From positions 2,232,001-2,296,000 of the forward strand of contig NC_016041.1 in NCBI RefSeq assembly GCF_000226565.1: a stretch of 64,000 nucleotides of DNA, given 5' to 3'. This document shows positions 39,715-52,600 of this stretch, piece by piece. Each line of letters begins with the position of its first letter. Position 1 is the stretch's first letter. The DNA is from Glaciecola nitratireducens FR1064. Its GTDB lineage: Bacteria; Pseudomonadota; Gammaproteobacteria; Enterobacterales; Alteromonadaceae. The position numbers were made by a program, and so were the translations under genes. The notes under the pieces are model-generated. The model worked only from the letters and a program-made list of their open reading frames with translations, ran no database searches and was not told the origin of the DNA.

Positions 39715-39921
39715 TCAGCTGCCCTTAGCTTTTAATGCTTCCAGCTCTTCTAACGATAACACTCTCGCTTCTGTATCAAGCAATACAGGTATATTGTCCT
39801 TTATTGGATAAGCCAAGCGATCAAAGCGGCAGATGAGTTCCTTTTGTTCAATGGGAAGCAACAACTTGCCTTTGCAAACTGGGCAAGCCAATATGTCGAG
39901 TAACTGCTTATCAAAAGCCAT
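39715..39921 (-). CDS. ycaR: Trm112 family protein YcaR
   Basis: A 68-residue zinc-ribbon-like protein. [16 protein letters not shown] supplies one Cys pair and the second pair is partly replaced ([19 protein letters not shown]). The family is conserved beside lpxK and kdsB in proteobacteria; eukaryotic Trm112 activates methyltransferases, but the bacterial role is unproven. It is coupled to kdsB by a 2-base spacer, and the lpxK stop lies 98 bases upstream. Confidence 0.92.
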   Translation of the reverse strand: MAFDKQLLDILACPVCKGKLLLPIEQKELICRFDRLAYPIKDNIPVLLDTEARVLSLEELEALKAKGS

Positions 39922-40019
39922 GAATATCCTTAATTTTTATGATTAGAATCTTACGCGTTATTTTCCGCTCACAAGGAACGTGATTGATAGTTCGTCATCA
40001 GTCATTACATGATGTTTGC

Positions 40020-41000
40020 TTAGCGCTGGTAAATTGCCAACTTGTTATCTAGCATCGAATACAAATTTTCCGATATATTACCACTCACTTGTAAATACCA
40101 GCAATTATCATGCGCTAATGATTTGCATTTTACAGCGTCTTTTTCTGTCATTAGCACCATCCCTTTTGGGATATCTGCTAATTTATATGCATAATGGTCA
40201 GGAAATCCAATGGTTTTATCGCACGTAATACCCATGTTGCTCAAGGTCGCGAAAAAGCGTTTGGGGTCGCCGATACCAGCTATAGCCGTCGCTTCTTGAA
40301 TCATTAACGAAGATTGACATTCACCGCTCTTAACGTTGATCCATTGACTTGGTTCCAGCGTCATCAAGGCTGTCTTATCTGGTGAAATTGAAATATCGGT
40401 GTGTGCTTGACCGTTAAACACGACGGCATCGACTGTATTGAGTCTAGTCACTGATTCTCTTAGCGGCCCCATTGGCATTAGAAAGCCATTTCCAACGCCC
40501 CTTCCATCCATCACAACGATTTCAAAATTTCTTTGCAAAGCATAGTGTTGTAGACCGTCATCACAAATAATCACATCACAGCCATGCTCTTCATACAAAA
40601 ATTTTGCACCGCGCACGCGTTTAGGATCAATCACAATAGGACAAGGCAGTCGATGCTGCATCAGCTTCGGCTCATCCCCTACAAGACTTGGACTATCTAG
40701 CTCTTGCACCAAATGCGGAAAATGCGTTTGCGACCCGCCGTAACCTCGTGACAGCACGCCACAGCGCAAGCCCTGATTGGCAAGATGTTCGCATATTGCA
40801 ATGACAGTCGGTGTTTTACCATTGCCACCAACAGAAATATTGCCGACAACAATCACGAACGCCTTGGGTTTAGATGATGCAAACACACCAACTTTGTAGA
40901 AGATTTTGCGTAAATTACTTAAACAAAAAAATACGAGCGTGAGTGGCAATAATAACCACACCCATTTTTTATCTCCGTACCACGCTTTTTGCAGAACCAT
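40020..41000 (-). CDS. lpxK: Tetraacyldisaccharide 4'-kinase
   Basis: Phosphorylates the 4' position of the lipid A precursor at the inner membrane. It is 326 residues. An N-terminal hydrophobic anchor (WVWLLLPLTLVFFCLSNL) is followed by the P-loop VGNISVGGNGKTP and the segment CGVLSRGYGG. DVIICDDGLQHYALQR is the catalytic/Walker B-like site. It starts 2 bases after the msbA stop, so translation of flippase and kinase is coupled. Confidence 0.96.
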   Translation of the reverse strand: MVLQKAWYGDKKWVWLLLPLTLVFFCLSNLRKIFYKVGVFASSKPKAFVIVVGNISVGGNGKTPTVIAICEHLANQGLRCGVLSRGYGGSQTHFPHLVQELDSPSLVGDEPKLMQHRLPCPIVIDPKRVRGAKFLYEEHGCDVIICDDGLQHYALQRNFEIVVMDGRGVGNGFLMPMGPLRESVTRLNTVDAVVFNGQAHTDISISPDKTALMTLEPSQWINVKSGECQSSLMIQEATAIAGIGDPKRFFATLSNMGITCDKTIGFPDHYAYKLADIPKGMVLMTEKDAVKCKSLAHDNCWYLQVSGNISENLYSMLDNKLAIYQR

Positions 41001-41002
41001 TG

Positions 41003-42751
41003 CTAAGCCTGAGAAAATTGCATTTTATGCAATTGCGCATACATACCGTCTTTAGCAAGCAATTCAGTATGAGTGCCGCGTTCGACAACTTCGCCCTGCT
41101 CAATGACAAGAATAAGATCTGCGCTTTCGATAGTCGACAAGCGATGTGCAATAACAATATTAGTGCGGCTTTTTTGCAATTCTTCCAGCGCCTGCTGAAT
41201 TAACTTTTCAGACTCAGTATCAAGTGCAGAAGTTGCCTCATCGAGAATAAGAATAGGTGAATCGGCTAAGATTGCTCTAGCGATAGCAATGCGCTGACGT
41301 TGCCCACCCGAGAGAGTCACGCCATTTTCGCCAATGATAGTGTCAAATCCGTTTTCTTGCTGATTAACAAACTCAGACACATGTGCCGCTTTAGCTGCCT
41401 GTATTATCTGCTCCCTAGTAACTTTGTCAGCGCAACCATAAGCAATGTTGTTTGCAATTGTGTCGTTGAATAAAGTCACTTGTTGCGACACCAATGCAAA
41501 TTGCTTTCTCAATGACCTCAAAGTGACATCATTAAGTGCGACACCGTCAAGCAATATCTCACCTGACTGCGGGCGATAAAAACGAGTCAGCAGGCTCGAC
41601 AAAGTCGATTTCCCGCTACCTGAACGTCCCACTAAGGCGATAGTCTGCCCTGCATTGATATCGAAATTCACATTGCGCAATGCGGGCATTTTTTTGCTTG
41701 GATAAGTAAACGTCACGTCTTTAAACTTTAGGTTGCCTTGCGCACGTGTTATCTCTTTCTTGCCCGTATCCATTTCTATGTCTTGATCTAACAAATCGAA
41801 AATGCTGGCACAAGCAGCCATGCCTTTTTGAAATTCATTGTTGACTGTCGTAATTTGCTTTAATGGCTTTAGTAAAGCCATCATAGAAATTAGCACGGCA
41901 ATAAACACCCCAGGAGTTAATGCGCTCAACATGGTAGGCGTACTTGCAAGGTATAAAACAAAAGCTAAGGCAATCGATGCAATAACTTGAATAGTAGAAA
42001 CGCTGAGTATCTGCGTTGTTGCCAATTTCATGGTTTGCTGACGATTGTTATTGTTTGTTTGCTGGAATTTTTCTGATTCTAGCTTTTGGCCTCCAAACAT
42101 CAATACCACTTTGTGGCCTTTAACCACCTGTTCGACACCGGTTGTTAGTGAGCCCATTGCTTTTTGTATTGCTTTACTGATTTTTCTAAACCGCTTGCTG
42201 ACAATATTAACGATAATCCCAACGATAGGACCGATTAATAGAAAAATAACAGACAGTTGCCAAGATTGATAAAACATAACAAAAAGCAGGCCTATAACAA
42301 ACGCACCTTCACGAATAAGTATTAAGAATGCTTTGCCTGCAGCATTTGCGACTTGTTCGGTATCAAAAGTAACTTTCGATATGAGCGTACCGGCCGATTG
42401 GTGATCATGAAATTCTACGGGTAAATGAATGTACTTATCAAACAGTTGCTGACGCATTTTCATGACAACTTGTGAGCTGATCCAACTTAGGGTGTAACTT
42501 CCCATAAAATTAAACAAACCACGGATAATGAAAAGCGGAACGATAGCAAAAGCAGCAATCCTAAGAAAATCTGAACTAGTGTCCTTCAGGCCCACGTCGA
42601 TCATAGGCTGCAGCTGGGAAATAACGAAAGCGTCGATGCCTGCGTAGCCGAGCATACCTAATATTGCAATTGAAAAAGGGAGTTTAAAAGGCGACAAGTA
42701 AGTCAGGAATCGTTTGATAACCCTTGGCTCAATTTCAGTAGTGGCAGTCAT
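41003..42751 (-). CDS. msbA: Lipid A export ABC transporter, ATP-binding/permease protein
   Basis: Flips lipid A-core across the inner membrane as a homodimer. From the second ATG, which has AAGGA about 5 bases upstream (the first ATG, two codons before, has no spacing), it is 582 residues. Six membrane helices (about 20-310) precede one ATPase domain with Walker A GRSGSGKS, signature LSGGQRQR, Walker B ILILDEATSALD and H-loop IAHRLST. It is followed directly by lpxK; comEC lies upstream on the same strand across about 130 bases. Confidence 0.97.
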   Translation of the reverse strand: MTATTEIEPRVIKRFLTYLSPFKLPFSIAILGMLGYAGIDAFVISQLQPMIDVGLKDTSSDFLRIAAFAIVPLFIIRGLFNFMGSYTLSWISSQVVMKMRQQLFDKYIHLPVEFHDHQSAGTLISKVTFDTEQVANAAGKAFLILIREGAFVIGLLFVMFYQSWQLSVIFLLIGPIVGIIVNIVSKRFRKISKAIQKAMGSLTTGVEQVVKGHKVVLMFGGQKLESEKFQQTNNNNRQQTMKLATTQILSVSTIQVIASIALAFVLYLASTPTMLSALTPGVFIAVLISMMALLKPLKQITTVNNEFQKGMAACASIFDLLDQDIEMDTGKKEITRAQGNLKFKDVTFTYPSKKMPALRNVNFDINAGQTIALVGRSGSGKSTLSSLLTRFYRPQSGEILLDGVALNDVTLRSLRKQFALVSQQVTLFNDTIANNIAYGCADKVTREQIIQAAKAAHVSEFVNQQENGFDTIIGENGVTLSGGQRQRIAIARAILADSPILILDEATSALDTESEKLIQQALEELQKSRTNIVIAHRLSTIESADLILVIEQGEVVERGTHTELLAKDGMYAQLHKMQFSQA

Positions 42752-42850
42752 TCTCATCCTTTATCATAGTTACTGGTCTATCTAGCATTTTCAGAAGTTT
42801 CATTGCTACAGGGGTGGTATTCTAACGTAAGCCCTCAATTTCACAAGGAT

Positions 42851-42880
42851 TTGTTGCTAAAGGCTTTGTTGCTAAAGGCT
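42851..42880. repeat. Two perfect 15-bp tandem copies just past the comEC stop
   Basis: TTGTTGCTAAAGGCT occurs twice head to tail, and the following TTGTCC begins a third partial copy. It lies 8 bases beyond the comEC stop codon in the spacer to msbA. Probably slippage; no function evident. Confidence 0.6.
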
Positions 42881-42887
42881 TTGTCCA

Positions 42888-45362
42888 CTATTCGTGTTGC
42901 GAGCGTTGAATTCGCATATACCAAGGAGTAAACCAGCGTTGGCGGTATGCTTGTGCTTTTACCTTACCATTTGAATATTCGAAAACGACTTCGCCGTCAA
43001 ACGCGGTATTGAACACCTTAGCATTTACCTCTCTAAAATTAGCGGTGACACTGGGATGCGGAAATTGCCAGCGATTTAAATATTTACTGCTTATTACCAC
43101 ATATTTGGGCGATACAGCGTTAACAAATGGGAGTGTAGATGATGTCTTGCTGCCATGATGAGCAGCCACCAAGACATCCGCTTGCAAGGTACCGAGGTCA
43201 GCATATTTATTCAAAATTAAGCGTTCTGCTGCTGCTTCAATGTCCCCAGTTAACAGTAAACTCAAATTTTTACCGCTAATTTTAATTACACAGGAATGAT
43301 TATTTTCTTCTCCTGAAACTGTTTTATCTGGCCATAACATCTGTAAACTCAGGTCTCCCCATGTAAAACTGTCGTTGCTAGTGCAACCGCCCGCAGGCGT
43401 CAACCATTGAGTCACGTTATAGCGTGAGAAAACAAAGTTATTTCCGCCCGCATGATCATTATCCATATGACTATTGATCAAATAGTCAATGCTCGGCACT
43501 GTGTTCTTGGTATGCGACTCACTTGATATAAAGTGAGCTTCAGCTTCGAAATACGGTGCGATAACCGACTGAGCTAAGTTACCGCCAGATATAAAGGATT
43601 GACCGGTGTCGTATAACAGGAAACGATTATATTGGCGTACGAGTACACTCAGCCCTTGCCCAATGTCAAAAACGCGCACCGACCAACCTTCTTCAACCGC
43701 ATTGTGCGCCATAGTTTGCGTGATGATAGCAACGCACAGAGCAGTTATCACTTTCTTGCGATGTGGCCAAAACGGCAAAAACATCAATAAAAGAACAATA
43801 AATGTCATTAACCAAGCTATTGACGGTATTTTGTATACTTCCATGCTCGCATTAGGCAAGGTACTCAGTATCCGCATAAATGAAATAAGCTGTTCAAAAC
43901 AGTACTCTAGTGACAGCAGCAAAGCCCTTATGAATGCGTCAATACCCAGCAGCATCATGACTATGAGTCCTAAGCACAAAGGCACAAGCAGCATACTCAC
44001 AACAGGCATAACTATTAAGTTTACGAGTGCGGACACAGTCGAAATCATACCAAAATTGAATGCGACTAATGGCAGCATAATTAAGGACAAAAATAGCTGT
44101 AGAAAAATTGCTTGTTTAGCCCCCTCCCACAAAGTATTATCATATCGAGGAAAACGCCACATAAAAAACAAAATGGCAAAAATCGCTCCAAAACTAAACC
44201 AGAAACTTATTCCTATTATAGAGAGGGGAAACAGCAAGAAGAAACTCATCAGCAAACAAATAATCACGGCGATAGGTCGCCAATGAAGTTGATAAAACAG
44301 CAAATAGGCCATAAAAACGATTGCGAGCGCTGATCGGATAACCGGAACCTGAAAGCCACTTAAATAGGCATAGAAGAAACAGAAAGGGATACTCACTATA
44401 ATTGCCCATGGCGCAATGTTTGGCTGATGATCCAAAGCCAAGATTTTGATAGCTAAAAACAAGCCTGCTTTTGTTAAATTAAAAAATAACAAACTCACAA
44501 TGCCAAGGTGTAAGCCAGAGATTGCAAACAAGTGCGCTGTCCCGCTAGTTTGCAGCAACTTCCAATCCTCGTCAGTGAATAAACCTCGCTCTCCCAGTCC
44601 TAATGCTAAAATCCATCTAGTATTTTTTAGATTATATTTGTTTGCATCAAGCAACAAACGGTTAACTATGTTTTGTCGTATTGAACTATGAGACATCAAA
44701 ATCGCATTGGTAGGACTTGCTTTTACGCTGCCAACCGCAACAATGTTTTGACTGGCTAACCATTTTTGACGATTAAAACCAAACTCATTTGCTAAGGCAT
44801 GCGGCTTTTTCATGTTAACCACCAACCTCACTTTGTCGCCCTGTTCAAATAGCATGCTTGGTTGAAACCAAGAGAGTTTAACCAGTGGTGAGTGGTACAG
44901 CGTCGTTTTGCCTATTTTACTCAGCTTGAGCATTAAGCTTTTGTGCTCAAATTGCCGATTCTCTGATTCACCGTACTCCTGGGCATTTGCTGACAAAGCG
45001 CCATGTATTGAATTACCTAGAGAACTACGTTTAAGCAAGCTACTGTTAAAGAAATGACGCTGTTGTACTTTTGTTATCGGGAGTTGAAGTGACTGCACAG
45101 TCGCTTCTATAATGACATTTTCATTAAAATATCGATTTGGTAGTTGCCAAGACGAATACCAATGCCCTACACTGCCCGCCCAGAGGAAACCAAGTATTGC
45201 TCCAAATATCCAGGTTTTGATTCGAAGGCGTACGCAGAACGCTGCAATAATGGTCATTAAAGCAACCGTTGCCATAATCTGAATTGAAGGTAGCGCAGGC
45301 CAAAAAAGACTACTTAGGAATACAATAATGAATGCAAACATTGCGCTATGTAGCTTACTCAA
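42888..45362 (-). CDS. comEC: DNA internalization-related competence protein ComEC/Rec2
   Basis: The inner-membrane channel for single-stranded DNA uptake in natural transformation. It is 824 residues. An N-terminal DUF4131 region with helices leads to a competence domain with the signature HLFAISGLHLGIVSLLFF and many membrane helices (about 270-560). The C-terminal metallo-beta-lactamase domain has INSHMDNDHAGGN, LLTGDIE and VAAHHGSKTSS, matching the metal-binding residues of nuclease-type ComEC. No other competence gene is in the window. It is divergent from the DUF2062 gene across only 26 bases. Confidence 0.94.
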   Translation of the reverse strand: MSKLHSAMFAFIIVFLSSLFWPALPSIQIMATVALMTIIAAFCVRLRIKTWIFGAILGFLWAGSVGHWYSSWQLPNRYFNENVIIEATVQSLQLPITKVQQRHFFNSSLLKRSSLGNSIHGALSANAQEYGESENRQFEHKSLMLKLSKIGKTTLYHSPLVKLSWFQPSMLFEQGDKVRLVVNMKKPHALANEFGFNRQKWLASQNIVAVGSVKASPTNAILMSHSSIRQNIVNRLLLDANKYNLKNTRWILALGLGERGLFTDEDWKLLQTSGTAHLFAISGLHLGIVSLLFFNLTKAGLFLAIKILALDHQPNIAPWAIIVSIPFCFFYAYLSGFQVPVIRSALAIVFMAYLLFYQLHWRPIAVIICLLMSFFLLFPLSIIGISFWFSFGAIFAILFFMWRFPRYDNTLWEGAKQAIFLQLFLSLIMLPLVAFNFGMISTVSALVNLIVMPVVSMLLVPLCLGLIVMMLLGIDAFIRALLLSLEYCFEQLISFMRILSTLPNASMEVYKIPSIAWLMTFIVLLLMFLPFWPHRKKVITALCVAIITQTMAHNAVEEGWSVRVFDIGQGLSVLVRQYNRFLLYDTGQSFISGGNLAQSVIAPYFEAEAHFISSESHTKNTVPSIDYLINSHMDNDHAGGNNFVFSRYNVTQWLTPAGGCTSNDSFTWGDLSLQMLWPDKTVSGEENNHSCVIKISGKNLSLLLTGDIEAAAERLILNKYADLGTLQADVLVAAHHGSKTSSTLPFVNAVSPKYVVISSKYLNRWQFPHPSVTANFREVNAKVFNTAFDGEVVFEYSNGKVKAQAYRQRWFTPWYMRIQRSQHE

Positions 45363-45388
45363 CTTGTCTTCCTTAAGAGATTAGATGA

Positions 45389-45904
45389 ATGCCAAAGAAA
45401 TTTATAAGACGCTATTTACCTAACCATATAAAGGTGAGAGAAAATAAATATCTACGCATCTTTGGTACCCTTCTGCATGATCCAAATTTATGGCATTTGA
45501 ACCGTCGCTCTGCTAGCGGTGCTTTTGGTATTGGGCTATTCTTCGCTTTCTGGCCTGTACCGTTTCAGATGGTGTTTTCATCTGCTGCAGCTATCATCTT
45601 CAGAGTGAATTTACCTCTATCAATCGCCACTGTCTGGCTGACAAATCCATTGACTATGCCGCCTATATTCTACGGGGCTTATTTGGTTGGGAGTACTGTA
45701 CTTGGGACTGAAGTTGACCACTTCGCTTTTGAGTTGAGTTGGACTTGGTTAGCTGAAAGCTTATCCACCATTGGTCCGGCCTTTATTTTAGGTTGCGGAA
45801 TCTGCTCTGTATTTTTTGGTATATTGGGTTATTTTAGTTTGGATTGGGTTTGGAGAATATCCGTGATCCGCGCTTGGAAGGCGCGTAATCCCGATAATAA
45901 ATAG
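45389..45904 (+). CDS. DUF2062 domain protein
   Basis: A 171-residue membrane protein with a basic N-terminus (MPKKFIRRYLPNHIKVREN) and the DUF2062 core: LWHLNRRSASGAFGIGLFFAF, VWLTNPLTMPPIFYGAYLVG, then two further helices. Members sit beside comEC/msbA in Alteromonadales and relatives; a role in envelope or polysaccharide processing is suspected but not shown. Starts of this gene and comEC are so close that promoters must overlap one another or the coding regions. Confidence 0.88.
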   Translation: MPKKFIRRYLPNHIKVRENKYLRIFGTLLHDPNLWHLNRRSASGAFGIGLFFAFWPVPFQMVFSSAAAIIFRVNLPLSIATVWLTNPLTMPPIFYGAYLVGSTVLGTEVDHFAFELSWTWLAESLSTIGPAFILGCGICSVFFGILGYFSLDWVWRISVIRAWKARNPDNK

Positions 45905-45906
45905 AT

Positions 45907-45949
45907 AATAAAAATAAAAAATCGAGTGCTTAGTAATTCAAACACCCGA
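45907..45949 (-). terminator. Intrinsic terminator of the smc-zipA-ligA unit
   Basis: In the minus transcript CGGGUGUUU pairs with AAGCACUCG (two G-U pairs) around an 8-base loop, followed by AUUUUUUAUUUUUAUU. It begins 9 bases past the ligA stop. Confidence 0.8.
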
Positions 45950-45957
45950 GTACAATC

Positions 45958-47988
<2,031 letters not shown>

Positions 47989-47991
47989 TTA

Positions 47992-49611
47992 CTATCGGTT
48001 AATGCGTCTTCGTTCAAATTCTCGAATGCGCTCTGAATATTTTTGTAGACCTTGTTTGGTCAACACTCCTCGGCTGCCATCGAGGATCTGACAGCCAAAT
48101 TCATCGGCCAATTTTCGCGCTGCGTTGTGCATCATATTAAAAACTTGTTGCGGATCACCTTCAATGGGCAGCATCATAAACAAAGATAGACCACGGGTAC
48201 TGAAGGTCTCAATGCTGTCGATATCAAAAACACCCGGTTTAAATAAATTAGCCAATGAGAATAAAACCGGCCCTTTGCCATTCGTATTTACGTGTCGGTG
48301 AAAGATATCTTGCTCACCAAACTTTAGGCCTAGCGTTAACAACATTGGGAGTAGAGCCGCACCTGTAATTTCGCGATCTTCGGGTGCTCTAACGTTTAGA
48401 ACAAGAACATCGGTCGCTTGTTCACTCTGTTTGGTGCTGCTTCCCGACGTCGAGTTTGTGGATTGATTGCTCGACGTAGGTTGTTGTGTTGTTGTTGGCG
48501 CTTGCACTGAGGTAGACTGATTTTGAGCCGAGGGCTCTTTATTCGCTGAAGGCTCTCTACTCGCTGAGGGCTCTCTACTCGCTGAGGGCTCTTCATTTGT
48601 AAAATCAATGCGCATTTGTTCTTCGTTAAGTTTATTGCTTGCTTGCATTTCTGGTTCTTTGCGAATAACGTCAGCAACACTCTTTCTGCGGCGCGAAACG
48701 AGCTTTCTTGCCTGAGCTGCAAGGCTGATAGGTTTTGCGGGCTCTGCGGGTGATTGTGCTTCAGAATCAAGTTTAAACTCAGGTTCAACTCGACCTCTAG
48801 TATCAATTTTATGCTGAGACTCAGGCTCACGTTCAGATTTTGCTTCCAGCTCAGCCATTTTGTTTGCTTGCGGATTCACCTCCGGACTTGCTGCAGCTGA
48901 CTTTAACAAAAACGGTGGTGGTTCTGGTATATGAGGATTATCTTGATTCGGTGCTTGGCGATGTGAGGTTTCAGGTAATTTTTTAGCACGTTGAAACGCA
49001 GGCTTTGGCTGAGTTACGACACTACCATATAGTTTAGGAGCTGTTTGCTCATGCTCTTCTGCCAGTTTGGCAAAATCCATCTCACTGCGTTCCAAAGATA
49101 AATCATCATCTAAGCTTAAGTCTTTTTCAATCTCATTTTTAGGATTAAAGCCACCTTCGTTGCTTTCGTCAGCTGCAACATCGTTGTTACCGCCTGAATC
49201 GGAGACGATATTTTTAACATGCTGACGCTCTGAGTCGAGTTCATCAATATCGTCAAGTGACTCCGAATGATTATAATTGTCATCGTCATAATTGAGATCA
49301 GTGGTGATTTCATCATCATAATCTTTACTATCGGCACGATCGTGTTGAGTATCGCTATATGAGTCTTTTCCATTATTGCCGTTAGCACCCGTTTTTTTCG
49401 TCGAAATAACTCTGACGCTTCCAACACCATGTTCATCGAACTTATCATCGTCTCCTAACGATGGGTCGCTCTTATTCTGCCAGTTTCTGGCTTCAAATTT
49501 TGCTTTTTCATTGCCTTTCGCATTTTTCCTGATTGTCCACATTCCGTGCACAAGGATAGCAATGATGGCAACAATACCAAAAATCAAAAATGTTAAGCGC
49601 AAATCTTCCAT
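47992..49611 (-). CDS. zipA: Cell division protein ZipA
   Basis: Tethers FtsZ to the inner membrane at the septum. It is 539 residues, much longer than the about 330 in E. coli, because of an extended disordered linker. The N-terminal single helix is LTFLIFGIVAIIAILVHGMW, followed by a basic patch and a highly acidic and then Pro/Ser/Gln-rich linker (about 50-390) containing EPSA-type repeats. The C-terminal ZipA FtsZ-binding domain (about 400-535) has VLNVRAPEDREITGAALL and LADEFGCQILDGSRGVLT. It sits between smc and ligA with 21- and 6-base gaps. Confidence 0.95.
   Translation of the reverse strand: MEDLRLTFLIFGIVAIIAILVHGMWTIRKNAKGNEKAKFEARNWQNKSDPSLGDDDKFDEHGVGSVRVISTKKTGANGNNGKDSYSDTQHDRADSKDYDDEITTDLNYDDDNYNHSESLDDIDELDSERQHVKNIVSDSGGNNDVAADESNEGGFNPKNEIEKDLSLDDDLSLERSEMDFAKLAEEHEQTAPKLYGSVVTQPKPAFQRAKKLPETSHRQAPNQDNPHIPEPPPFLLKSAAASPEVNPQANKMAELEAKSEREPESQHKIDTRGRVEPEFKLDSEAQSPAEPAKPISLAAQARKLVSRRRKSVADVIRKEPEMQASNKLNEEQMRIDFTNEEPSASREPSASREPSANKEPSAQNQSTSVQAPTTTQQPTSSNQSTNSTSGSSTKQSEQATDVLVLNVRAPEDREITGAALLPMLLTLGLKFGEQDIFHRHVNTNGKGPVLFSLANLFKPGVFDIDSIETFSTRGLSLFMMLPIEGDPQQVFNMMHNAARKLADEFGCQILDGSRGVLTKQGLQKYSERIREFERRRINR
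48526..48592. repeat. 18-bp minisatellite inside zipA
   Basis: The unit GGCTCTCTACTCGCTGAG is perfectly repeated (48551-48586), with diverged flanking copies, encoding tandem E-P-S-A-S/N/Q-R/K/N hexapeptides in the disordered linker. Multiples of three keep frame, so copy number can change without breaking the protein. Confidence 0.7.
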
Positions 49612-49632
49612 TTTAAACTACTCTACTTATTA

Positions 49633-52600
49633 TTATTCTGCGATAGCTAAAGCTTCTTCTACATCAACCGCGACCATCCTAGACACTCCCGGTTCCGCCA
49701 TAGTAACACCTGTCAAATGGCTTGCCATTTCCATTGCCACTTTGTTGTGTGTGATGTAGATAAATTGCACGGTTTTTGACATTTCTGAAACCAATTTACA
49801 GAAACGTCCGACATTTGCATCATCTAAGGGCGCGTCTACTTCATCGAGTAAACAAAAGGGCGCCGGATTCAATCTAAAGATAGCAAACACTAATGATAAT
49901 GCGGTTAGCGCTTTTTCTCCACCAGAAAGAAGGTGAATTGTACTATTTTTCTTACCCGGCGGTCGCGCCATAATTGTTACTCCAGTATCAAGCATATCAT
50001 CTTCTGTCAGTGCAAGGTGAGCACTGCCGCCTCCAAACACTTTGGGAAACAGCATTTTCAAGTCAGCATTGATTTGGTCAAAGGTAGCTTTAAAGCGACT
50101 TCGAGTCTCTTTATCTATTTTTTTAATCGCTGTCTCAAGTGTTTCGAGCGCTTGCGTCAAATCATCATTCTGTTCATCTAAATAGCGCTTTCTTACCGAT
50201 TGCGATTCAAACTCCTCCACGGCGGCCAAATTAACAGCGCCCAAACGCGATAAAGACAAAGTCGTTTTCTCAAGGTTTTGCTGCCAAACCTCCTCATTAA
50301 TATCTTCAGGCAAGTCATCTAAAATTGGCTTCAATGGTTGCTGCATGTCTTGTAATTGCTCAATGTAGGATTGAGCACGCACCTTACTTCCCTCTGCTTG
50401 TAACTTCTTACTATCTATCTCCGCCTTAATTCTCTCCGCCATCTGATTGATACCTGATTGGCCTTTTTCGGCTTCTAAGAGCTTCTCATCAACATCGGCA
50501 AGCGTCTCCTGTATTTCCCTCTGACGCTGCTGTAAAGAAGTCTTATCTTGCAATAGCGTCTGCAGCCTTTCTTGCTGATCCTCGAATGGCATCGATAACT
50601 CTTCGGACTCTTCTTGCAACATCGCTATCTTATCTTTGTTTTCATTAATCTGTTCTTCACGGCTTGATTGTTTGTCTTTCAATAAAGTGTATTTGTTTTT
50701 AGTTTGCTGCACCTGCATGGCTAATTCATGAGATTGTGATACCAACTGTTCAACTTGCGAGCGAGCCATTTGCACATTTTTTTGCAGTCTTTCTGCATCG
50801 GCCGTGTGCTCATCCACTACTTCTTCAAATTGCGCTAAATCCAATGCATATATTTCCACTTGTTCGTTTAATGTCTCAAGTGTTTCCAACTCTTCTTCAG
50901 CGTTCATTTGGTGACGCTCTAATTCTTCATATACACGTTCATGACGCATTTTTTGCTGAGTCAAATGCTGCTCAAGTTGATTCGACTGCGCACTAAATTT
51001 ATATACTTGCTCTGAATAGTCACTGCAAAGTGATTTTGCGTCATCTATCAAAACCGTTACTTCATTGAGGGACAGCGATGTCAATGCCAACGCCTGTTCA
51101 GCAATCTCTAAATGCTGCTTTTGTTGTTCCACCTGTGTGACCAACGACGCTATTTCTGCTGTCCGACTTAGCGATGAGTCAACAAGCGCGCCAGCGCCGT
51201 TAATTAGCATATCGTTGAATAACCATAAGCCACATGGTGTTATTAGCGAGTAACCTGGAAGCAGGCTTTTCTGCTGCTTCAACCCGGCTTCAACATTTTC
51301 AACCAAGCTGATCATATTTAAAAAATGAGGGATCTTCGGGTTGTTTATTTTTTCACCTAAACTACCCTTCAATTTTTCACTTGTCATGTGCTTTTCAAAC
51401 ATGATCGCCTGACCATGTTTGTTATCGAAAAAGCTCTGCTCTATTTGCTCAATTTGCAATGAAGGCAATACGCAGGGGCTCGCAATATGTGAAAATACAA
51501 TTTCACAACGCTCCTCATATCCAGGTTCAACATTTAGAAATGATGATAATTCAAGCAGTGATGATTCAAATTCATATTTCTCACTAGCATTTAAACTCGT
51601 ACTTTTGTCATGATTATTTTTATTATTAATCTCTTGAAGGGCTTCTTGTCGAGCTTGTAAGTTAATTAATTTGCTTTTTTGTTCTTCCACCACCGCACTT
51701 GTTTTAGCGTGCTCTACCGACGTTTTTTGCTGGCGCTCTTGTGTGAACAGCAAATCTTCTTTCGCCTGAGCTAATCCCTCTTGCGCTAGCAACAATTCCG
51801 CTTGGATATCTTCTAACTGCTGTTGAATATCTCCCTGTTTAAGTTCAGCCAATTCTTGTTTGAGTTCTTTAATTCTTGATTCAGTGCGAAACTGCATGCT
51901 CATTGTGTTTTGAATTTGACCATGACAACTCTGGAGTTTCTGCTTTAAAGAATGATACTGAATGTCGCTATCTCTATTTTTTTCATTGAATTGAACAAGC
52001 ACTTCCTCTGCTTCACTTCTTTTTGCTTGAGCATGCTCCACAGCCTCTTCAAGCAGCATTTTATTTGGCTCTAAGTTAACTAACTCATCCTGAACAATGA
52101 CTAACTCATCAGCGGTATCTGAAAACAATATTTGAGTTTGCTGCGCTTGGCTTTGCAGCTGTTGCAGTTCCATTTGAATTTGTTGTTTACGCTTTTTTGA
52201 AAATACTTGTGATTGCTCAATTTTTGTAATATCGGTACTGACCTTGAAGATCTCTTGTTGAATATCGTTTATTTCAAGCTTGCAGACCTCTTGTTCTTCT
52301 CGATATTGAACAATGCTAGTCTCATCGCCGCGTTTACGTGAAATAACTTCTTCTAACTCAATTTCCTTTTGTGAAATGTATGCTTCAGCTTGATTAATTG
52401 AGTCATTTTGTTTCAGCCAGCGAATAACAGCAAGTTGCGCTTTTAGTTCTCTTTCCGTTGCTTTTAGTTCTTTATATCTGGTCGCGGCAGCAGCTTGGCG
52501 CTGCAATTTACTCAATTGCTCACCAAGTCCGCCACGAACATCGTCTAAACGCTCTAAGTTTTCTTTTGTGTGCTTTATTCTGTTTTCTGTTTCACGACGA

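Noticed and set aside
43606-44286. 226-residue frame antisense to comEC
   Set aside because: Lies wholly inside a well-supported gene, has low-complexity Ser/Lys/Ile composition and no ribosome site or family features.
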